DNA from: Sphingomonas sp. AOB5
GTDB lineage: Bacteria; Pseudomonadota; Alphaproteobacteria; Sphingomonadales; Sphingomonadaceae
DNA: 64,000 nt
NCBI RefSeq assembly: GCF_029433115.1
Contig: NZ_JARNTV010000001.1
Coordinates: 62,001 to 126,000, forward strand
Direction of reading: 5' to 3'
Below are positions 26,734 through 35,292 of the stretch, piece by piece; positions within the stretch are counted from its first letter, which is position 1, and each line of letters begins with the position of its first letter. Under the pieces are notes generated by a model. That model saw nothing but the letters and a program-made list of their open reading frames with translations. It ran no database searches and was not told where the DNA came from. Both the position numbers and the translations under genes were made by a program.

Positions 26734-27534
26734 TTACTTGCGGGCGGCGGCCAGCTTGTCCTGGTGATCGCCCATCAGCTTGTAGGCGCGCGTATACCAT
26801 TCCGTGCCCGGATAGTTGTTGCCCAGCACCGCCGCCGCCTTGTTCGCTTCCTCGGGCAGGCCGAGCGCGAGATAGGTTTCGGTCAGGCGCATCAGCGCTT
26901 CCGGGGCGTGGGTGGTCATCTGATACTGGTCGACCACGTTGCGGAAACGCAGCGACGCCGCCAGCCACTGGCCACGCACCTGATAGAAGCGGCCGATCTC
27001 CATTTCCTTGCCGGCAAGGTGATCGCGGACCAGATCCATCTTCAGCCGCGCATCGGCGGCATAGCGCGAATTGGGATAGCGGCGGGTCAGCTCGCCCAGC
27101 GCGTCGAGCGCCTGCTGGGTGATCTTCTGATCGCGGGTGACGTCGCTGATCTGCTCGTAATAGCTCAGCGCGATCAGATAATAGGCATAGGGCGCATCGC
27201 GGTTGCCCGGGTGCACCGCCAGGAAACGCTGCGCCGAACGGATCGATTCCTGGTAATCCTTGTTCAGATAATAGCTGAACGCACCCATCAGCTGCGCGCG
27301 GCGCGCCCACACCGAATAGGGATGCTGGCGCTCGACCTCGTCGAACAGCGCCGCAGCCAGCTTGTACTGATGCTGGTCGAGCCGCTTCTTGGCCGCCGAA
27401 TACAGAGTCCCCACGTCGCGTGCGACATAGGGCGTATCGGCGCGGGCACCGCCGCCACGGGCACAGCCGGCAAGGGGAAGTGCGATGGCGGCAAGCGCGG
27501 TCAGCGCAAGCGCGCGGGTCATGGAATAACGCAT
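26734..27534 (-). CDS. bamD: outer-membrane assembly lipoprotein BamD
   Basis: A 266-residue lipoprotein of the BAM complex that inserts outer-membrane proteins. The signal ends in LPLAGC (Cys 24). The mature part is built of TPR-type helices: DVGTLYSAAKKRLDQHQYKLAAALFDEVERQHPYSVWARRAQ, then YLNKDYQESIRSAQRFLAVHPG and a C-terminal EEANKAAAVLGNNYPGTEWY repeat. The start is the ATG after AAAGGCGCC; an ATG four codons later would also keep the lipobox. Confidence 0.94.
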   Translation of the reverse strand: MRYSMTRALALTALAAIALPLAGCARGGGARADTPYVARDVGTLYSAAKKRLDQHQYKLAAALFDEVERQHPYSVWARRAQLMGAFSYYLNKDYQESIRSAQRFLAVHPGNRDAPYAYYLIALSYYEQISDVTRDQKITQQALDALGELTRRYPNSRYAADARLKMDLVRDHLAGKEMEIGRFYQVRGQWLAASLRFRNVVDQYQMTTHAPEALMRLTETYLALGLPEEANKAAAVLGNNYPGTEWYTRAYKLMGDHQDKLAAARK

Positions 27535-27661
27535 GGCGCCTTTCTTAGCAGCGAGTTTCCGCCGAACAACTGGATTCACGCGGCCTTTTCGGGGCCTTTT
27601 TGGGGCGGGATCGCAAGACAGCCATGGTGCGTTGCGGTATGGAGGGACCTCGGGAGTGACC

Positions 27662-28486
27662 ATGACCACAACGCTGCTTGCCACACACCGCGTCGAAAAG
27701 CCCTGGGGCCGCATGAAATTGTGGCCCGGCTTTCCCGATCCCCCGGTCGGCAGCGATCCGGTGGGCGAGATCTGGTTCCAAACCCCGGGCGACGCCACAC
27801 CCGATCTGCTGATCAAATATCTGTTCACCAGCGAGAAGCTGTCGGTGCAGGTCCATCCCGACGACGATCAGGCGCATGCCGCCGGCCTGCCCCGCGGCAA
27901 GGACGAGTGCTGGGTGATCCTCGACGCCGAGCCGGATTCGACCATCGCGCTCGGCACGCTGGAGCCGATGAGCCGCGAGGCCCTGCGCGAGGCAGCAATC
28001 GACGGTTCGATCGAGCATCTGCTCGACTGGAAGCCGGTCAAGGCAGGCGATTTCTTCTATTCCGCCTCGGGCACGATCCACGCCATCGGCGCCGGGATCA
28101 CGCTGATCGAGGTGCAGCAGAACAGCGAGACCACTTACCGCCTCTATGATTATGGCCGCCCGCGCGAGCTGCATCTGGAGGAAGGCGTGGCCGTTTCCGA
28201 TCCGGCACCGTTCGTCGCGCATCCGATGCCGGGCAAGGTCGCGGCCGAGCGGACCATCCTGGTCGAAGGCCCGAAATTCGTGCTCGAGCGCTGGCCGGGC
28301 GGCCATCGCAAGGTCTCGCTGCCCGAAGGCGTGACCGGCTGGCTGGTGCCGATCACCGGCGAAGGCGTGGCCGGTGGCGTCGCGTGGCGGGCCGGCGAAT
28401 GCCTGACGATCAGCAGCGAAGCGGAGATCGAGGCGGCTGCGGGCAGCGACCTGCTGTTCGCCTATCCGGGCACCTCCCGCATCTGA
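27662..28486 (+). CDS. class I mannose-6-phosphate isomerase
   Basis: A 274-residue type I phosphomannose isomerase that interconverts fructose-6-P and mannose-6-P for nucleotide-sugar synthesis. Zinc-site motifs are present: LSVQVHPDDDQAHA, KDECWVILDAEP, and SGTIHAIGAGITLIEVQQNSETTYRLYDYGRP. It is short for the family, as in the compact bacterial versions. A GGGAG ribosome site precedes the ATG. It is divergent from bamD. Confidence 0.92.
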   Translation: MTTTLLATHRVEKPWGRMKLWPGFPDPPVGSDPVGEIWFQTPGDATPDLLIKYLFTSEKLSVQVHPDDDQAHAAGLPRGKDECWVILDAEPDSTIALGTLEPMSREALREAAIDGSIEHLLDWKPVKAGDFFYSASGTIHAIGAGITLIEVQQNSETTYRLYDYGRPRELHLEEGVAVSDPAPFVAHPMPGKVAAERTILVEGPKFVLERWPGGHRKVSLPEGVTGWLVPITGEGVAGGVAWRAGECLTISSEAEIEAAAGSDLLFAYPGTSRI

Positions 28487-28579
28487 CCCGCGGATGAACA
28501 GAAGGTAGTTTCACGTTCACGCAACCTGTGCCGCCGCGGGACGTTCAACAACCACTCGATCATAATCAGGAGTGGAGAG

Positions 28580-29125
28580 ATGCGTATCCTTGTTGCCGCG
28601 GCTACCGCGGCAGTCGCCATGTCGGCCGTGCCGGCGATGGCGCAGACGCCCCGCCAAGAATATCGCGAGAATGTGCGCGACGCCCAGCGCGACTGTGCCC
28701 GCGACCTTCGCAATTCGGACAGCCGCCGGGAATATAACCGCGAGCTGCGCGACTGCGAGCGCGACATGCGCAACGCGCGCCGCGAGTATAATCGCGACGT
28801 CCGCGACTGGCGCCAGGGCCGCAACTATGACTGGAACCGCGCGCCCGCGGGCGGCTATTATGCCGACGAATATTATCGCGATGGCCGCTATTATCGCGAG
28901 CGCCGCATGAGCCGCAACGACCGCGTCTATCGTGGCCGCGACGGTCGCTACTATTGCCGCCGTTCGGACGGTTCGACCGGTCTGGTGGTCGGCGCAGTTG
29001 CCGGCGGCCTGTTCGGCAATGCGATCTCGAACGGCCGTAACGCGACCATCGGCACGCTGCTCGGTGCAGCAGTCGGTGCCTCGATCGGCGCCTCGGTCGA
29101 TCGCGGTCAGGTCCGCTGCCGCTAA
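28580..29125 (+). CDS. secreted glycine-zipper envelope protein
   Basis: A 181-residue protein with a signal peptide (residues 1-22, ending AMAQ), a central highly charged Arg/Asp/Tyr-rich segment with repeated REYNRDVRDW-type units, and a C-terminal glycine-zipper 2TM segment (LVVGAVAGGLFGNAISNG, TIGTLLGAAVGASIGA). Such proteins (RcnB/YgaU-like, Rick_17kDa-type) associate with the outer envelope. It has its own terminator. No ligand or role can be inferred. Confidence 0.85.
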   Translation: MRILVAAATAAVAMSAVPAMAQTPRQEYRENVRDAQRDCARDLRNSDSRREYNRELRDCERDMRNARREYNRDVRDWRQGRNYDWNRAPAGGYYADEYYRDGRYYRERRMSRNDRVYRGRDGRYYCRRSDGSTGLVVGAVAGGLFGNAISNGRNATIGTLLGAAVGASIGASVDRGQVRCR

Positions 29126-29164
29126 GCGACAGACAAGACGAGCTTGCTCACGCAGGCAAGGAGA

Positions 29165-29194
29165 GGGTCCGGCGGGAAACCGCCGGGCCCTTTT
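29165..29194 (+). terminator. rho-independent terminator after the glycine-zipper gene
   Basis: An 11-bp stem (GGGTCCGGCGG with CCGCCGGGCCC, one G-T pair) and a GAAA tetraloop are followed directly by TTTT. It ends just before the convergent small membrane gene. Confidence 0.9.
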
Positions 29195-29202
29195 CCGTCA
29201 GA

Positions 29203-29430
29203 TCAGATGAAGCCGCCGGTCAGGAACACGCGCAGGCCGCTGATCAGAACGATGATCAGGTTCAGGTTGCGGCCGGCATTGCTGCTCGACATCGCGCCCA
29301 GCGCCGCGCCGACGATCGCGATCGGCAGCGCGATCCAGTTGACCAGCGGGAGGAGCGGGATCGGGAAGATGCCGATGAACGCGATCAGGCCCGCGATGAT
29401 TCCGAAAAGGATCGAGAGGATGTTCAGCAT
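29203..29430 (-). CDS. small membrane protein
   Basis: A 75-residue protein, MLNILSILFGIIAGLIAFIGIF at the start, with two or three membrane helices and little else. The N-terminal ILSILFGIIAGLIAFIG and Asn/Pro-rich turn are like small sphingomonad membrane proteins of unknown role. Ribosome site weak. Convergent with the glycine-zipper gene. Confidence 0.65.
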   Translation of the reverse strand: MLNILSILFGIIAGLIAFIGIFPIPLLPLVNWIALPIAIVGAALGAMSSSNAGRNLNLIIVLISGLRVFLTGGFI

Positions 29431-29518
29431 GGTCCGGTTATGCCCCAAAGCAAGTGTGTTGACAAGATAATACAGTCTCGCCTAAAAAATGAACGTTGCG
29501 CGACCGTTCCGGTTCCAC

Positions 29519-29547
29519 ATGGTTAACGCGATTTTCGCCGGTTAACC
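29519..29547 (+). promoter_or_regulatory. CtrA-type sites upstream of the lipoprotein gene
   Basis: ATGGTTAA (the CtrA half-site TTAACCAT in reverse) is followed by a second GGTTAACC 13 bases on, and a third TTAAC occurs near 29566. They lie 45-95 bases before the start of the lipoprotein gene. A possible promoter with TTGACA at 29459 and a TAAAAA-like -10 lies just upstream, so bound CtrA could act on it. Confidence 0.4.
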
Positions 29548-29612
29548 CTGTTCGATTATCCTTCCTTAACCTTCCTCGGCGATGACGGACACTCACACAG
29601 GAGCGTCCCCGA

Positions 29613-30341
29613 ATGGTCCGCCGGATCACTTTCTATCTTCTCGCCGTCCTGCCGCTCGCGCTGGCCGGATGCGGCAGCAACGTGCCGGCGGAAGACGAAG
29701 CGGCGAGCGCCAATGGCGTCGATCCCGCGCTGGCCAGCGCGCTGCAGAGCCAGATCATGGTCGATCCGTCGCTGGGCCAGCAGGCCAATGGCGATTCGGT
29801 CCGCCCGCCGGGCCAGCCCTATTCGGCCGGCGTTCCTGCCGATGGCGTCGCCGCGAACACCGATACCGCCAATCTCGGCGAGATGATGAAGGCGCCCGCT
29901 CCCACTCAGGCGACCAAGGACTGCACCGCGTGCGAGGCTTCGCGCCAGAGCGTGACCTTGGGTGGCCTCGCCGCGCGCCAGGGCGGCAAGACCGGCACCT
30001 GCGCCGCGAATGTCGAATATGGCGCAGGCTGGGCCCAGCGCCTGCCCGCCGATCTGCCGCTGTTCCCGCAAGCTCGCGTAACCGAAGCCGCGGGTACCCA
30101 GGGCGGCAGCTGCGCGCTGCGCGTCGTCAGCTTCTCGGTATCGCAGCCGATGCAGGTCACGCTCGACTGGTATTACACCAAGGCGGTTCGCGCCGGATAC
30201 ACGTCCGAGCATCAGGTGGACGGTCAGGAGCATATCCTCGGGGGCACCCGCGAACGCGATGGCGGCGCCTATGTCCTGTACCTGACCGCGCGTCAGGACG
30301 GCGGCACCGATGTGGATCTGGTCGCCAACAACGGCATCTGA
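29613..30341 (+). CDS. lipoprotein of unknown function
   Basis: A 242-residue lipoprotein: the signal ends in LALAGC (Cys 20), followed by a long low-complexity, probably disordered region (20-110). The C-terminal folded part has cysteines in DCTACEAS, GTCAANV and GSCALRV, then LDWYYTKAVRAGYTSEHQVDGQEHILGG and beta-type segments. No family recognised. The cysteines suggest disulfides in the periplasm. CtrA-like motifs lie upstream. Confidence 0.82.
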   Translation: MVRRITFYLLAVLPLALAGCGSNVPAEDEAASANGVDPALASALQSQIMVDPSLGQQANGDSVRPPGQPYSAGVPADGVAANTDTANLGEMMKAPAPTQATKDCTACEASRQSVTLGGLAARQGGKTGTCAANVEYGAGWAQRLPADLPLFPQARVTEAAGTQGGSCALRVVSFSVSQPMQVTLDWYYTKAVRAGYTSEHQVDGQEHILGGTRERDGGAYVLYLTARQDGGTDVDLVANNGI

Positions 30342-30365
30342 TCCGCGGCTTTGCCATGACGCCCT

Positions 30366-30463
30366 CCCCAGCGAAGGCTGGGGTCCAGTTGCACAGGTTC
30401 CTGTAACCAAGGGCTTCGCTCTCCCAAATGCGTCTCGCACCTGGGCCCCAGCCTTCGCTGGGG
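30366..30463. repeat. paired-palindrome repeat, family B copy 1
   Basis: CCCCAGCGAAGGCTGGGG and its complement CCCCAGCCTTCGCTGGGG flank about 60 unique bases. Related copies are at 39589 and 42468. It lies between the lipoprotein gene and ogt. Confidence 0.85.
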
Positions 30464-30535
30464 AAGTGCAGTTGGGATTGCTTTGACCGCAATCGCCGGA
30501 TTTTTCGCTGGGCGCGGATGCGCCATAGCGGCGGC

Positions 30536-31027
30536 ATGACCTACGCACATCGCATCATGCCATCGCCGGTCGGACGGCTCACCCTCGTTGCAAGCGACAA
30601 GGGCCTCACCGCGATCCTCTGGGAAGGCGACCGCCCGGACCGCGTCCCGCTCGGCCCCACGCGCGAGGATCGCGACCATCCCGTTCTGGCCGAGACCGAG
30701 CGCCAGATCGCCGCCTATTTCGCGGGCGAACTCACCCGCTTCACCGTCCCGCTCGATTTCAACGGCACCGATTTCCAGAAGAGCGTCTGGGCGGCCCTGC
30801 TCACCATCCCCTTCGGCGAGACGCGCAGCTATGCCGAGATCGCGCACCAGATCGGCCGCCCCAAAGCTGTCCGTGCGGTGGGCGCCGCGAACGGCCGCAA
30901 CCCGATCTCGATCATCGCGCCGTGCCACCGCGTGATCGGATCGAACGGATCGCTCACCGGCTTCGCCGGAGGGCTCGAGGCCAAGCAGTTGCTGCTCTCG
31001 CTGGAGGGCCACCGCACCCTTCTTTGA
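30536..31027 (+). CDS. ogt: methylated-DNA-protein cysteine methyltransferase
   Basis: A 163-residue suicide repair enzyme that removes O6-alkyl groups from guanine. The acceptor is Cys 130 in IIAPCHRVIGSNGSLTGFAGG, preceded by the DNA-binding helix FQKSVWAALLTIPFGETRSYAEIA and RAVGAANGRNPI. The domain is of the Ogt/AGT type without an Ada N-terminal domain. Start chosen at the ATG for MTYAHRI; an ATG six codons upstream is less family-like. A short CACCCTT / AAGGGTG hairpin overlaps its stop codon. Confidence 0.94.
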   Translation: MTYAHRIMPSPVGRLTLVASDKGLTAILWEGDRPDRVPLGPTREDRDHPVLAETERQIAAYFAGELTRFTVPLDFNGTDFQKSVWAALLTIPFGETRSYAEIAHQIGRPKAVRAVGAANGRNPISIIAPCHRVIGSNGSLTGFAGGLEAKQLLLSLEGHRTLL

Positions 31028-31069
31028 AAAGGGTGTAATAAAATTGCATTCCGCGCTAACGGGCGCGGC

Positions 31070-31444
31070 ATGCCCCATCTTCTTCTCGTCATGCTCGGCG
31101 GCGCCATCGGCGCCGCGGCGCGGCATCTGACCGGCCGTGCGACACTCGCATGGTTCGGGCCGGGCTATCCCTATGGCACGCTGGCAGTGAACCTGATCGG
31201 CGGGCTGCTGATGGGCGTGCTGGTCGGATATCTCGCGAAGTTCGAGGCGAGTGAGCCGTGGCGGATGCTGCTGGGCGTCGGCGTACTGGGGGGCTTCACC
31301 ACTTTTTCGGCCTTCTCGCTCGACATGTTCGGCATGATCGAGCGCGGCGACTGGATCGCGGCGATCGGCTATGCGCTGGTCTCGGTGATCGGATCGGTCG
31401 CGGCGCTGGCGCTGGGCCTGTCGCTTACAAGGGCAATCGCATGA
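31070..31444 (+). CDS. crcB: fluoride channel CrcB/Fluc
   Basis: A 124-residue four-helix membrane protein that exports fluoride as a dimer. The family motifs are clear: GGAIGAAARHL at the start, YPYGTLAVNLIGGLLMG, GVLGGFTTFSAFSLD with the Phe residues of the pore, and a C-terminal helix. First gene of a six-gene overlapping operon; its stop overlaps the next start (ATGA). No fluoride riboswitch fits in the 42-base gap upstream. Confidence 0.95.
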   Translation: MPHLLLVMLGGAIGAAARHLTGRATLAWFGPGYPYGTLAVNLIGGLLMGVLVGYLAKFEASEPWRMLLGVGVLGGFTTFSAFSLDMFGMIERGDWIAAIGYALVSVIGSVAALALGLSLTRAIA

Positions 31445-32556
31445 GCAACGACGTTCGCCAGTTCACCGTCGGTGCGGACGATGACGACATCCGGCTGGAC
31501 CGCTGGTTCAAGCGGCATCTGCCCGACGCCAATTTCAACACCGTCTCGCGCTGGGCGCGCACCGGCCAGCTGCGCGTCGACGGCGCGCGCGCCACGCCGG
31601 GCGACCGCATCTCGGCCGGACAAGTGATCCGTGTACCCCCGGCCGAACCGGTCAAGGCGACCACCGCGACCCCGCCGAAGCGCGAGCGTCCCCGCGTGCC
31701 ACTCACGCCCGAGCAGATCGAGTTCGCTCAGGACATGGTGATCCACAAGGACGCCTCGGCAATCGTGATCAACAAGCCGCCGGGCCTCGCCACGCAGGGT
31801 GGCACCGGCACGACCGAACATGTCGACGGCCTGCTCGACGCGCTCCAGTATGAAGCAGAGGGCCGGCCCAAGCTGGTCCACCGGCTCGACAAGGATACGT
31901 CGGGCGCGCTGGTGCTGGCCCGCTCGTCGCGCGCCGCCGGCTTCTTTGCCAAGAACTTCGCCACCCGCACCGCCAAAAAGGTCTATTGGGCGCTGGTCGT
32001 CGGCGTGCCCGAGATCGAGGACGGCATCATCGACCTGCCGATCGCCAAGCAGCCAGGCACCGGTGGCGAGAAGATGCATGTCGATATGAAGGAAGGCTCG
32101 CCCGCGCGCACCCGCTACCGGATGGTCGAGCAGGCCGGCAGCCGCACCGCATGGCTGGAGCTGCAGCCCTTCACCGGCCGCACCCATCAGCTGCGCGTCC
32201 ATCTCGCCGCGATCGGCCACCCCATCGTCGGCGACGGCAAATACGGGCTTCAGGACGCGTTCCTCACCGGCGGGATCAGCCGCAAGATGCACCTGCATGC
32301 GCGGCGCATCCGCATCGAGCATCCCGATGGCGGCAATCTCGATGTCACCGCCGATCTGCCGAGCCATTTCGCCGAATCGATGAAGACACTCGGCTTCGAT
32401 CTGTCGCTGGGCAACGCGATGGCGATGGACGACGGCCCCCCGCCGCCCAGCCGCGAGCAGCTCAAGGCCAAGGCCAAGGCGCATGCCAAGACGATCCGCA
32501 AGGAACGGCGCGGCGAGCGGCGCGGCCGGGGTAGCGGCGCACCCTCGAAGCGCTGA
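31441..32556 (+). CDS. RluA-family (RluC/RluD-type) pseudouridine synthase
   Basis: A 371-residue rRNA pseudouridine synthase. An S4 RNA-binding domain comes first (DIRLDRWFKRHLPDANFNTVSRWARTGQLRVDG), then the catalytic domain with LVHRLDKDTSGALVLARS holding the active Asp, GRTHQLRVHLAAIGHPIVGDGKYG, and MHLHARRI. The 60-residue C-terminal tail is Lys/Arg-rich. RluC (modifying 23S rRNA 955/2504/2580) is the closest type, but the exact target is not certain. Confidence 0.92.
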   Translation: MSNDVRQFTVGADDDDIRLDRWFKRHLPDANFNTVSRWARTGQLRVDGARATPGDRISAGQVIRVPPAEPVKATTATPPKRERPRVPLTPEQIEFAQDMVIHKDASAIVINKPPGLATQGGTGTTEHVDGLLDALQYEAEGRPKLVHRLDKDTSGALVLARSSRAAGFFAKNFATRTAKKVYWALVVGVPEIEDGIIDLPIAKQPGTGGEKMHVDMKEGSPARTRYRMVEQAGSRTAWLELQPFTGRTHQLRVHLAAIGHPIVGDGKYGLQDAFLTGGISRKMHLHARRIRIEHPDGGNLDVTADLPSHFAESMKTLGFDLSLGNAMAMDDGPPPPSREQLKAKAKAHAKTIRKERRGERRGRGSGAPSKR

Positions 32557-33158
32557 TGCACCCCAACCCCAAGTTCCGCTGGGAAGACCGCGACGCGATC
32601 CGCGAGTTCGTGCGGGCGGCAGGCTTCGGCGCGCTGTTCGCCGCGACACCCGATGGGCCGCGCGTCGCGCATGTGCCGGTGGTATGGCTCGACGACGATA
32701 CGCTGGGCCTGCACATCGCCCGCGGCAACGGGATCGCCCGGCATCTGGATGGCGCGACCGCGCTGTTCGCGGTGCAGGGGCCGGACGCCTATGTCAGCCC
32801 CGACTGGTATGACCTCGGTCCCGACGAAGTACCGACCTGGAACTATGTGACCGTCGAGCTGGAAGGCCGGATGGTGAAGATGGATCGCGACGCGCTGGTC
32901 GCCCAGATCGACGCGCTGAGCGCCGAACAGGAAGCGCGGCTGGCGCCCAAGCCCGAATGGACCCGCGCCAAGTCCGACCCGAAGAAGATCGAGGCGATGC
33001 TGGGCGCGATCACCGGCTACCGGCTGGAAATCCAGGCATGGCGCGGCACCCGCAAGCTGGGCCAGAACAAGCCCGACGCCGCCCGCCTGTCCGCCGCCGA
33101 TGCGCTGGAGGCGCAGGGCCGCCGCGCCCTCGCCCACTGGATGCGGAACCCCGAATGA
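32556..33158 (+). CDS. PaiB-like FMN-binding protein
   Basis: A 200-residue protein with a split-barrel flavin-binding fold of the PaiB family: MHPNPKFRWEDRDAIREFVRAAGFGALFAATPDGPRVAH near the N-terminus, NGIARHLDGATALFAVQGPDAYVSPDWY, and VPTWNYVTVELEG. PaiB was described as a negative regulator in Bacillus, but most homologues are uncharacterised. TGATG overlap with the pseudouridine synthase gene and ATGA with the next gene. Confidence 0.87.
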   Translation: MHPNPKFRWEDRDAIREFVRAAGFGALFAATPDGPRVAHVPVVWLDDDTLGLHIARGNGIARHLDGATALFAVQGPDAYVSPDWYDLGPDEVPTWNYVTVELEGRMVKMDRDALVAQIDALSAEQEARLAPKPEWTRAKSDPKKIEAMLGAITGYRLEIQAWRGTRKLGQNKPDAARLSAADALEAQGRRALAHWMRNPE

Positions 33159-33814
33159 ACCGGCTCGCGGTCTTCGATTGCGACGGCACTTTGGTCGACA
33201 GCCAGGCCAATATCTGCCGCGCGATGGAGGAATGCTTCGCCGCCGCGAAGCTCGATCCCCCGTCGCGGAACGACATCCGCCGCATCGTCGGCCTCAGCCT
33301 CGTCCCCGCCATCGCCCGGCTGCTGCCACAGGGTGACGCGCGGCTACACGAGGTGCTGGCCGAGGATTACAAGCGCGCCTTCCACGCGATGCGCCATAAT
33401 GGCGGCCTCGATCCCGAACCGCTGTACGACGGCATTGCCGAGGCGATCGAAACGCTCGACGCTACGGGCTGGCTGCTCGGCGTGGCCACCGGCAAATCGG
33501 ATCGTGGCCTCGCGCTGATCCTCGCCCATCACGGCCTCACCCACCGCTTCGTCACCCTCCAGACCGCCGACCGCCACCCGAGCAAGCCGCATCCCGCGAT
33601 GCTCGAACTCGCCATGGCCGAAGCCGGCGCTGCGCCGGAGACGACCGTGATGATCGGCGACACCAGCTTCGACATGGCGATGGCCCGCGCGGCCGGCGCG
33701 CATGCTTTAGGTGTTGCATGGGGCTATCACACTCCCCATGAATTGATGGAGGCCGGCGCGCACAGCATCGCTGATCATGCGAGCGCGCTCACCCGGCATC
33801 TGGAGGTTCTATGA
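33155..33814 (+). CDS. HAD-family phosphatase (phosphoglycolate-phosphatase-like)
   Basis: A 219-residue HAD hydrolase. Motif I is DCDGTLVDS (Asp 8 nucleophile, Asp 10 acid/base), motif II includes VATGKSDRG, motif III SKPHPAML and motif IV VMIGDTSFDMAMARAAG. A helical cap lies between I and II. The overall pattern fits small-phosphate phosphatases such as Gph; the substrate is unknown. It lies between PaiB-like and a small membrane protein with four-base overlaps at both ends. Confidence 0.88.
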   Translation: MNRLAVFDCDGTLVDSQANICRAMEECFAAAKLDPPSRNDIRRIVGLSLVPAIARLLPQGDARLHEVLAEDYKRAFHAMRHNGGLDPEPLYDGIAEAIETLDATGWLLGVATGKSDRGLALILAHHGLTHRFVTLQTADRHPSKPHPAMLELAMAEAGAAPETTVMIGDTSFDMAMARAAGAHALGVAWGYHTPHELMEAGAHSIADHASALTRHLEVL

Positions 33815-34032
33815 CCGAAGACGAGGCGCTGGCGCGCAAGCGCTATTACATGATGACCGGCGTCAACCTGCTCGGCGCGGCGGGGGCCTTTTTCGGCCTC
33901 GTGCTCGCGGGCCGCTCGACCGACTGGTACGGTCAGGCACTTGGCGGTGCGATCGTGCTGTCGGCGCTCTACGTGATGGCGGTGGTGCCCAAGGCGATGG
34001 CGCAAAAATGGCGGACCCCGCCCGAGGTATGA
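33811..34032 (+). CDS. small two-helix membrane protein
   Basis: A 73-residue protein with two membrane helices (about 15-33 and 42-62) and a charged first ten residues. The position directly before the ATP12 gene, overlapping both neighbours by four bases, suggests a link to ATP synthase assembly, but no family match is visible. Confidence 0.78.
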   Translation: MTEDEALARKRYYMMTGVNLLGAAGAFFGLVLAGRSTDWYGQALGGAIVLSALYVMAVVPKAMAQKWRTPPEV

Positions 34033-34706
34033 GACGTTTCTGGAAAGAGGTAACGGCCGAGAATGGCGGCATCGCCCTCGACGGACGCCCGGTGCGCACG
34101 CCCGGCCGCGCGCCGCTGGTGCTGCCGACGCCGCAACTTGCCGAGGCGGTCGCGCAGGAGTGGCGCGACGTGGGCGAGACGGTCGATCCGCGCGCCATGC
34201 CGCTTACCGGCCTTGCCAATGCCGCGATCGACCGGATCGCACCCGAGCGGGAGACATTCGCCGCGGGCCTCGCCGCCTATGGTGAGAGCGACCTGCTCTA
34301 TTACCGCGCCGAACTGCCCGAGCCGTTGATCGCGCGGCAGGAAGCGGCATGGGACCCGCTGCTCGACTGGGCGCGGGGCCGCTACGACGTGCATTTCGAG
34401 ACGGTCGCGGGCGTGATGCACAAGGCGCAGCCCGACGCCACCATCGCGCGGCTGGGCGAAGCGGTCGCCGCGCTCGATCCGTTCCGGCTCGCGGGCCTGT
34501 CGCCGGTGGTCACCGTAAGCGGATCGCTGGTCGCGGCGCTCGCGCTGATCGAAGGCGCGGCGGACGCGGAAGCGGTGTGGACCGCCGCGCAGATCGATGA
34601 AGCCTGGCAGGCCGAAATGTGGGGCGAGGACGATCTCGCCACCAAGGCCCGCGACGCGCACCGCGCCGATTTCGACGCGGGCGCGCGGTTCCTTTCGCTA
34701 CTCTGA
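34029..34706 (+). CDS. ATP12-type F1-ATPase assembly chaperone
   Basis: A 225-residue homologue of mitochondrial ATP12, which binds the F1 alpha subunit during assembly. Motifs: FWKEVTAENGGIALDGRPVRTPGR, LAEAVAQEWRDVGETVDPRAMPLTGLANAAID, ESDLLYYRAELPEPLIARQEAAWDPLLDWA, and AQIDEAWQAEMWGEDDLA. ATP12 homologues are typical of alphaproteobacteria. Last gene of the crcB operon. Its 3-prime end overlaps the convergent membrane gene by nine bases. Confidence 0.92.
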   Translation: MRRFWKEVTAENGGIALDGRPVRTPGRAPLVLPTPQLAEAVAQEWRDVGETVDPRAMPLTGLANAAIDRIAPERETFAAGLAAYGESDLLYYRAELPEPLIARQEAAWDPLLDWARGRYDVHFETVAGVMHKAQPDATIARLGEAVAALDPFRLAGLSPVVTVSGSLVAALALIEGAADAEAVWTAAQIDEAWQAEMWGEDDLATKARDAHRADFDAGARFLSLL

Positions 34707-35270
34707 GACCGGCACCGCGACCGGAACCGGCGTGGGCAATGCCCAGGCCAGCACCGCACCTGCCGCGATCCACGACGCCACGTCGCTGATCCACAGATAG
34801 ACGAAATAGCCCCAGGGTGCGTGGTTGAAGATCGGCTGGCCCAGGTCCGAATAGGCCGTCACCGCCACCGCGATGATCGCCACCAGCTTCAGCCGGTCGG
34901 CGAAGCTCAGGGTCGATGCGGCCATCCGCATCGCGAACCCGGCCAGCAGCACGCAGACGATGCCGAGGATCAGCCCGCCGATCAGCGACGCGCTGTCGGG
35001 ATTCGCAAAGCCCTGCGTGTTGAACAGCACCATTGCGGTCGGCCCCTGGCCATAGAGTGCGGTGCCCTGCGGCGTGCCCGGCCATGGCACCGGATAGGCG
35101 CCGGTGCCGAGCGGCCCGAGATGCTGGGCAAGGGCTGCATGAAGCGCCGCCGTCGTCGCTGCGTCAGTCTGCGACAGCGCGATAAGGCTGAGGGGCGTTC
35201 CCCAGAAGATGAAGCCAACGAGCCACATCGCGACGCCGCCGAGCACGCCACCGAGTATCAGTCTGGGCAT
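34698..35270 (-). CDS. membrane protein of unknown function
   Basis: A 190-residue protein with an N-terminal helix (RLILGGVLGGVAMWLVGFIFW) and about three more helices; the loop after the first helix carries HLGPLGTGAYPVPWPG. Gly-rich GGVLGGVAMW is a frequent start in such proteins. No known function. It precedes gmk by overlap-free convergent geometry with ATP12 on one side. Confidence 0.75.
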   Translation of the reverse strand: MPRLILGGVLGGVAMWLVGFIFWGTPLSLIALSQTDAATTAALHAALAQHLGPLGTGAYPVPWPGTPQGTALYGQGPTAMVLFNTQGFANPDSASLIGGLILGIVCVLLAGFAMRMAASTLSFADRLKLVAIIAVAVTAYSDLGQPIFNHAPWGYFVYLWISDVASWIAAGAVLAWALPTPVPVAVPVSE

Positions 35271-35292
35271 TGGAACCTCCCCATTCAGGAGG

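Noticed and set aside
31028..31069. Fluoride riboswitch before crcB
   Set aside because: Only 42 bases lie between ogt and crcB and the conserved fluoride-riboswitch core is absent.
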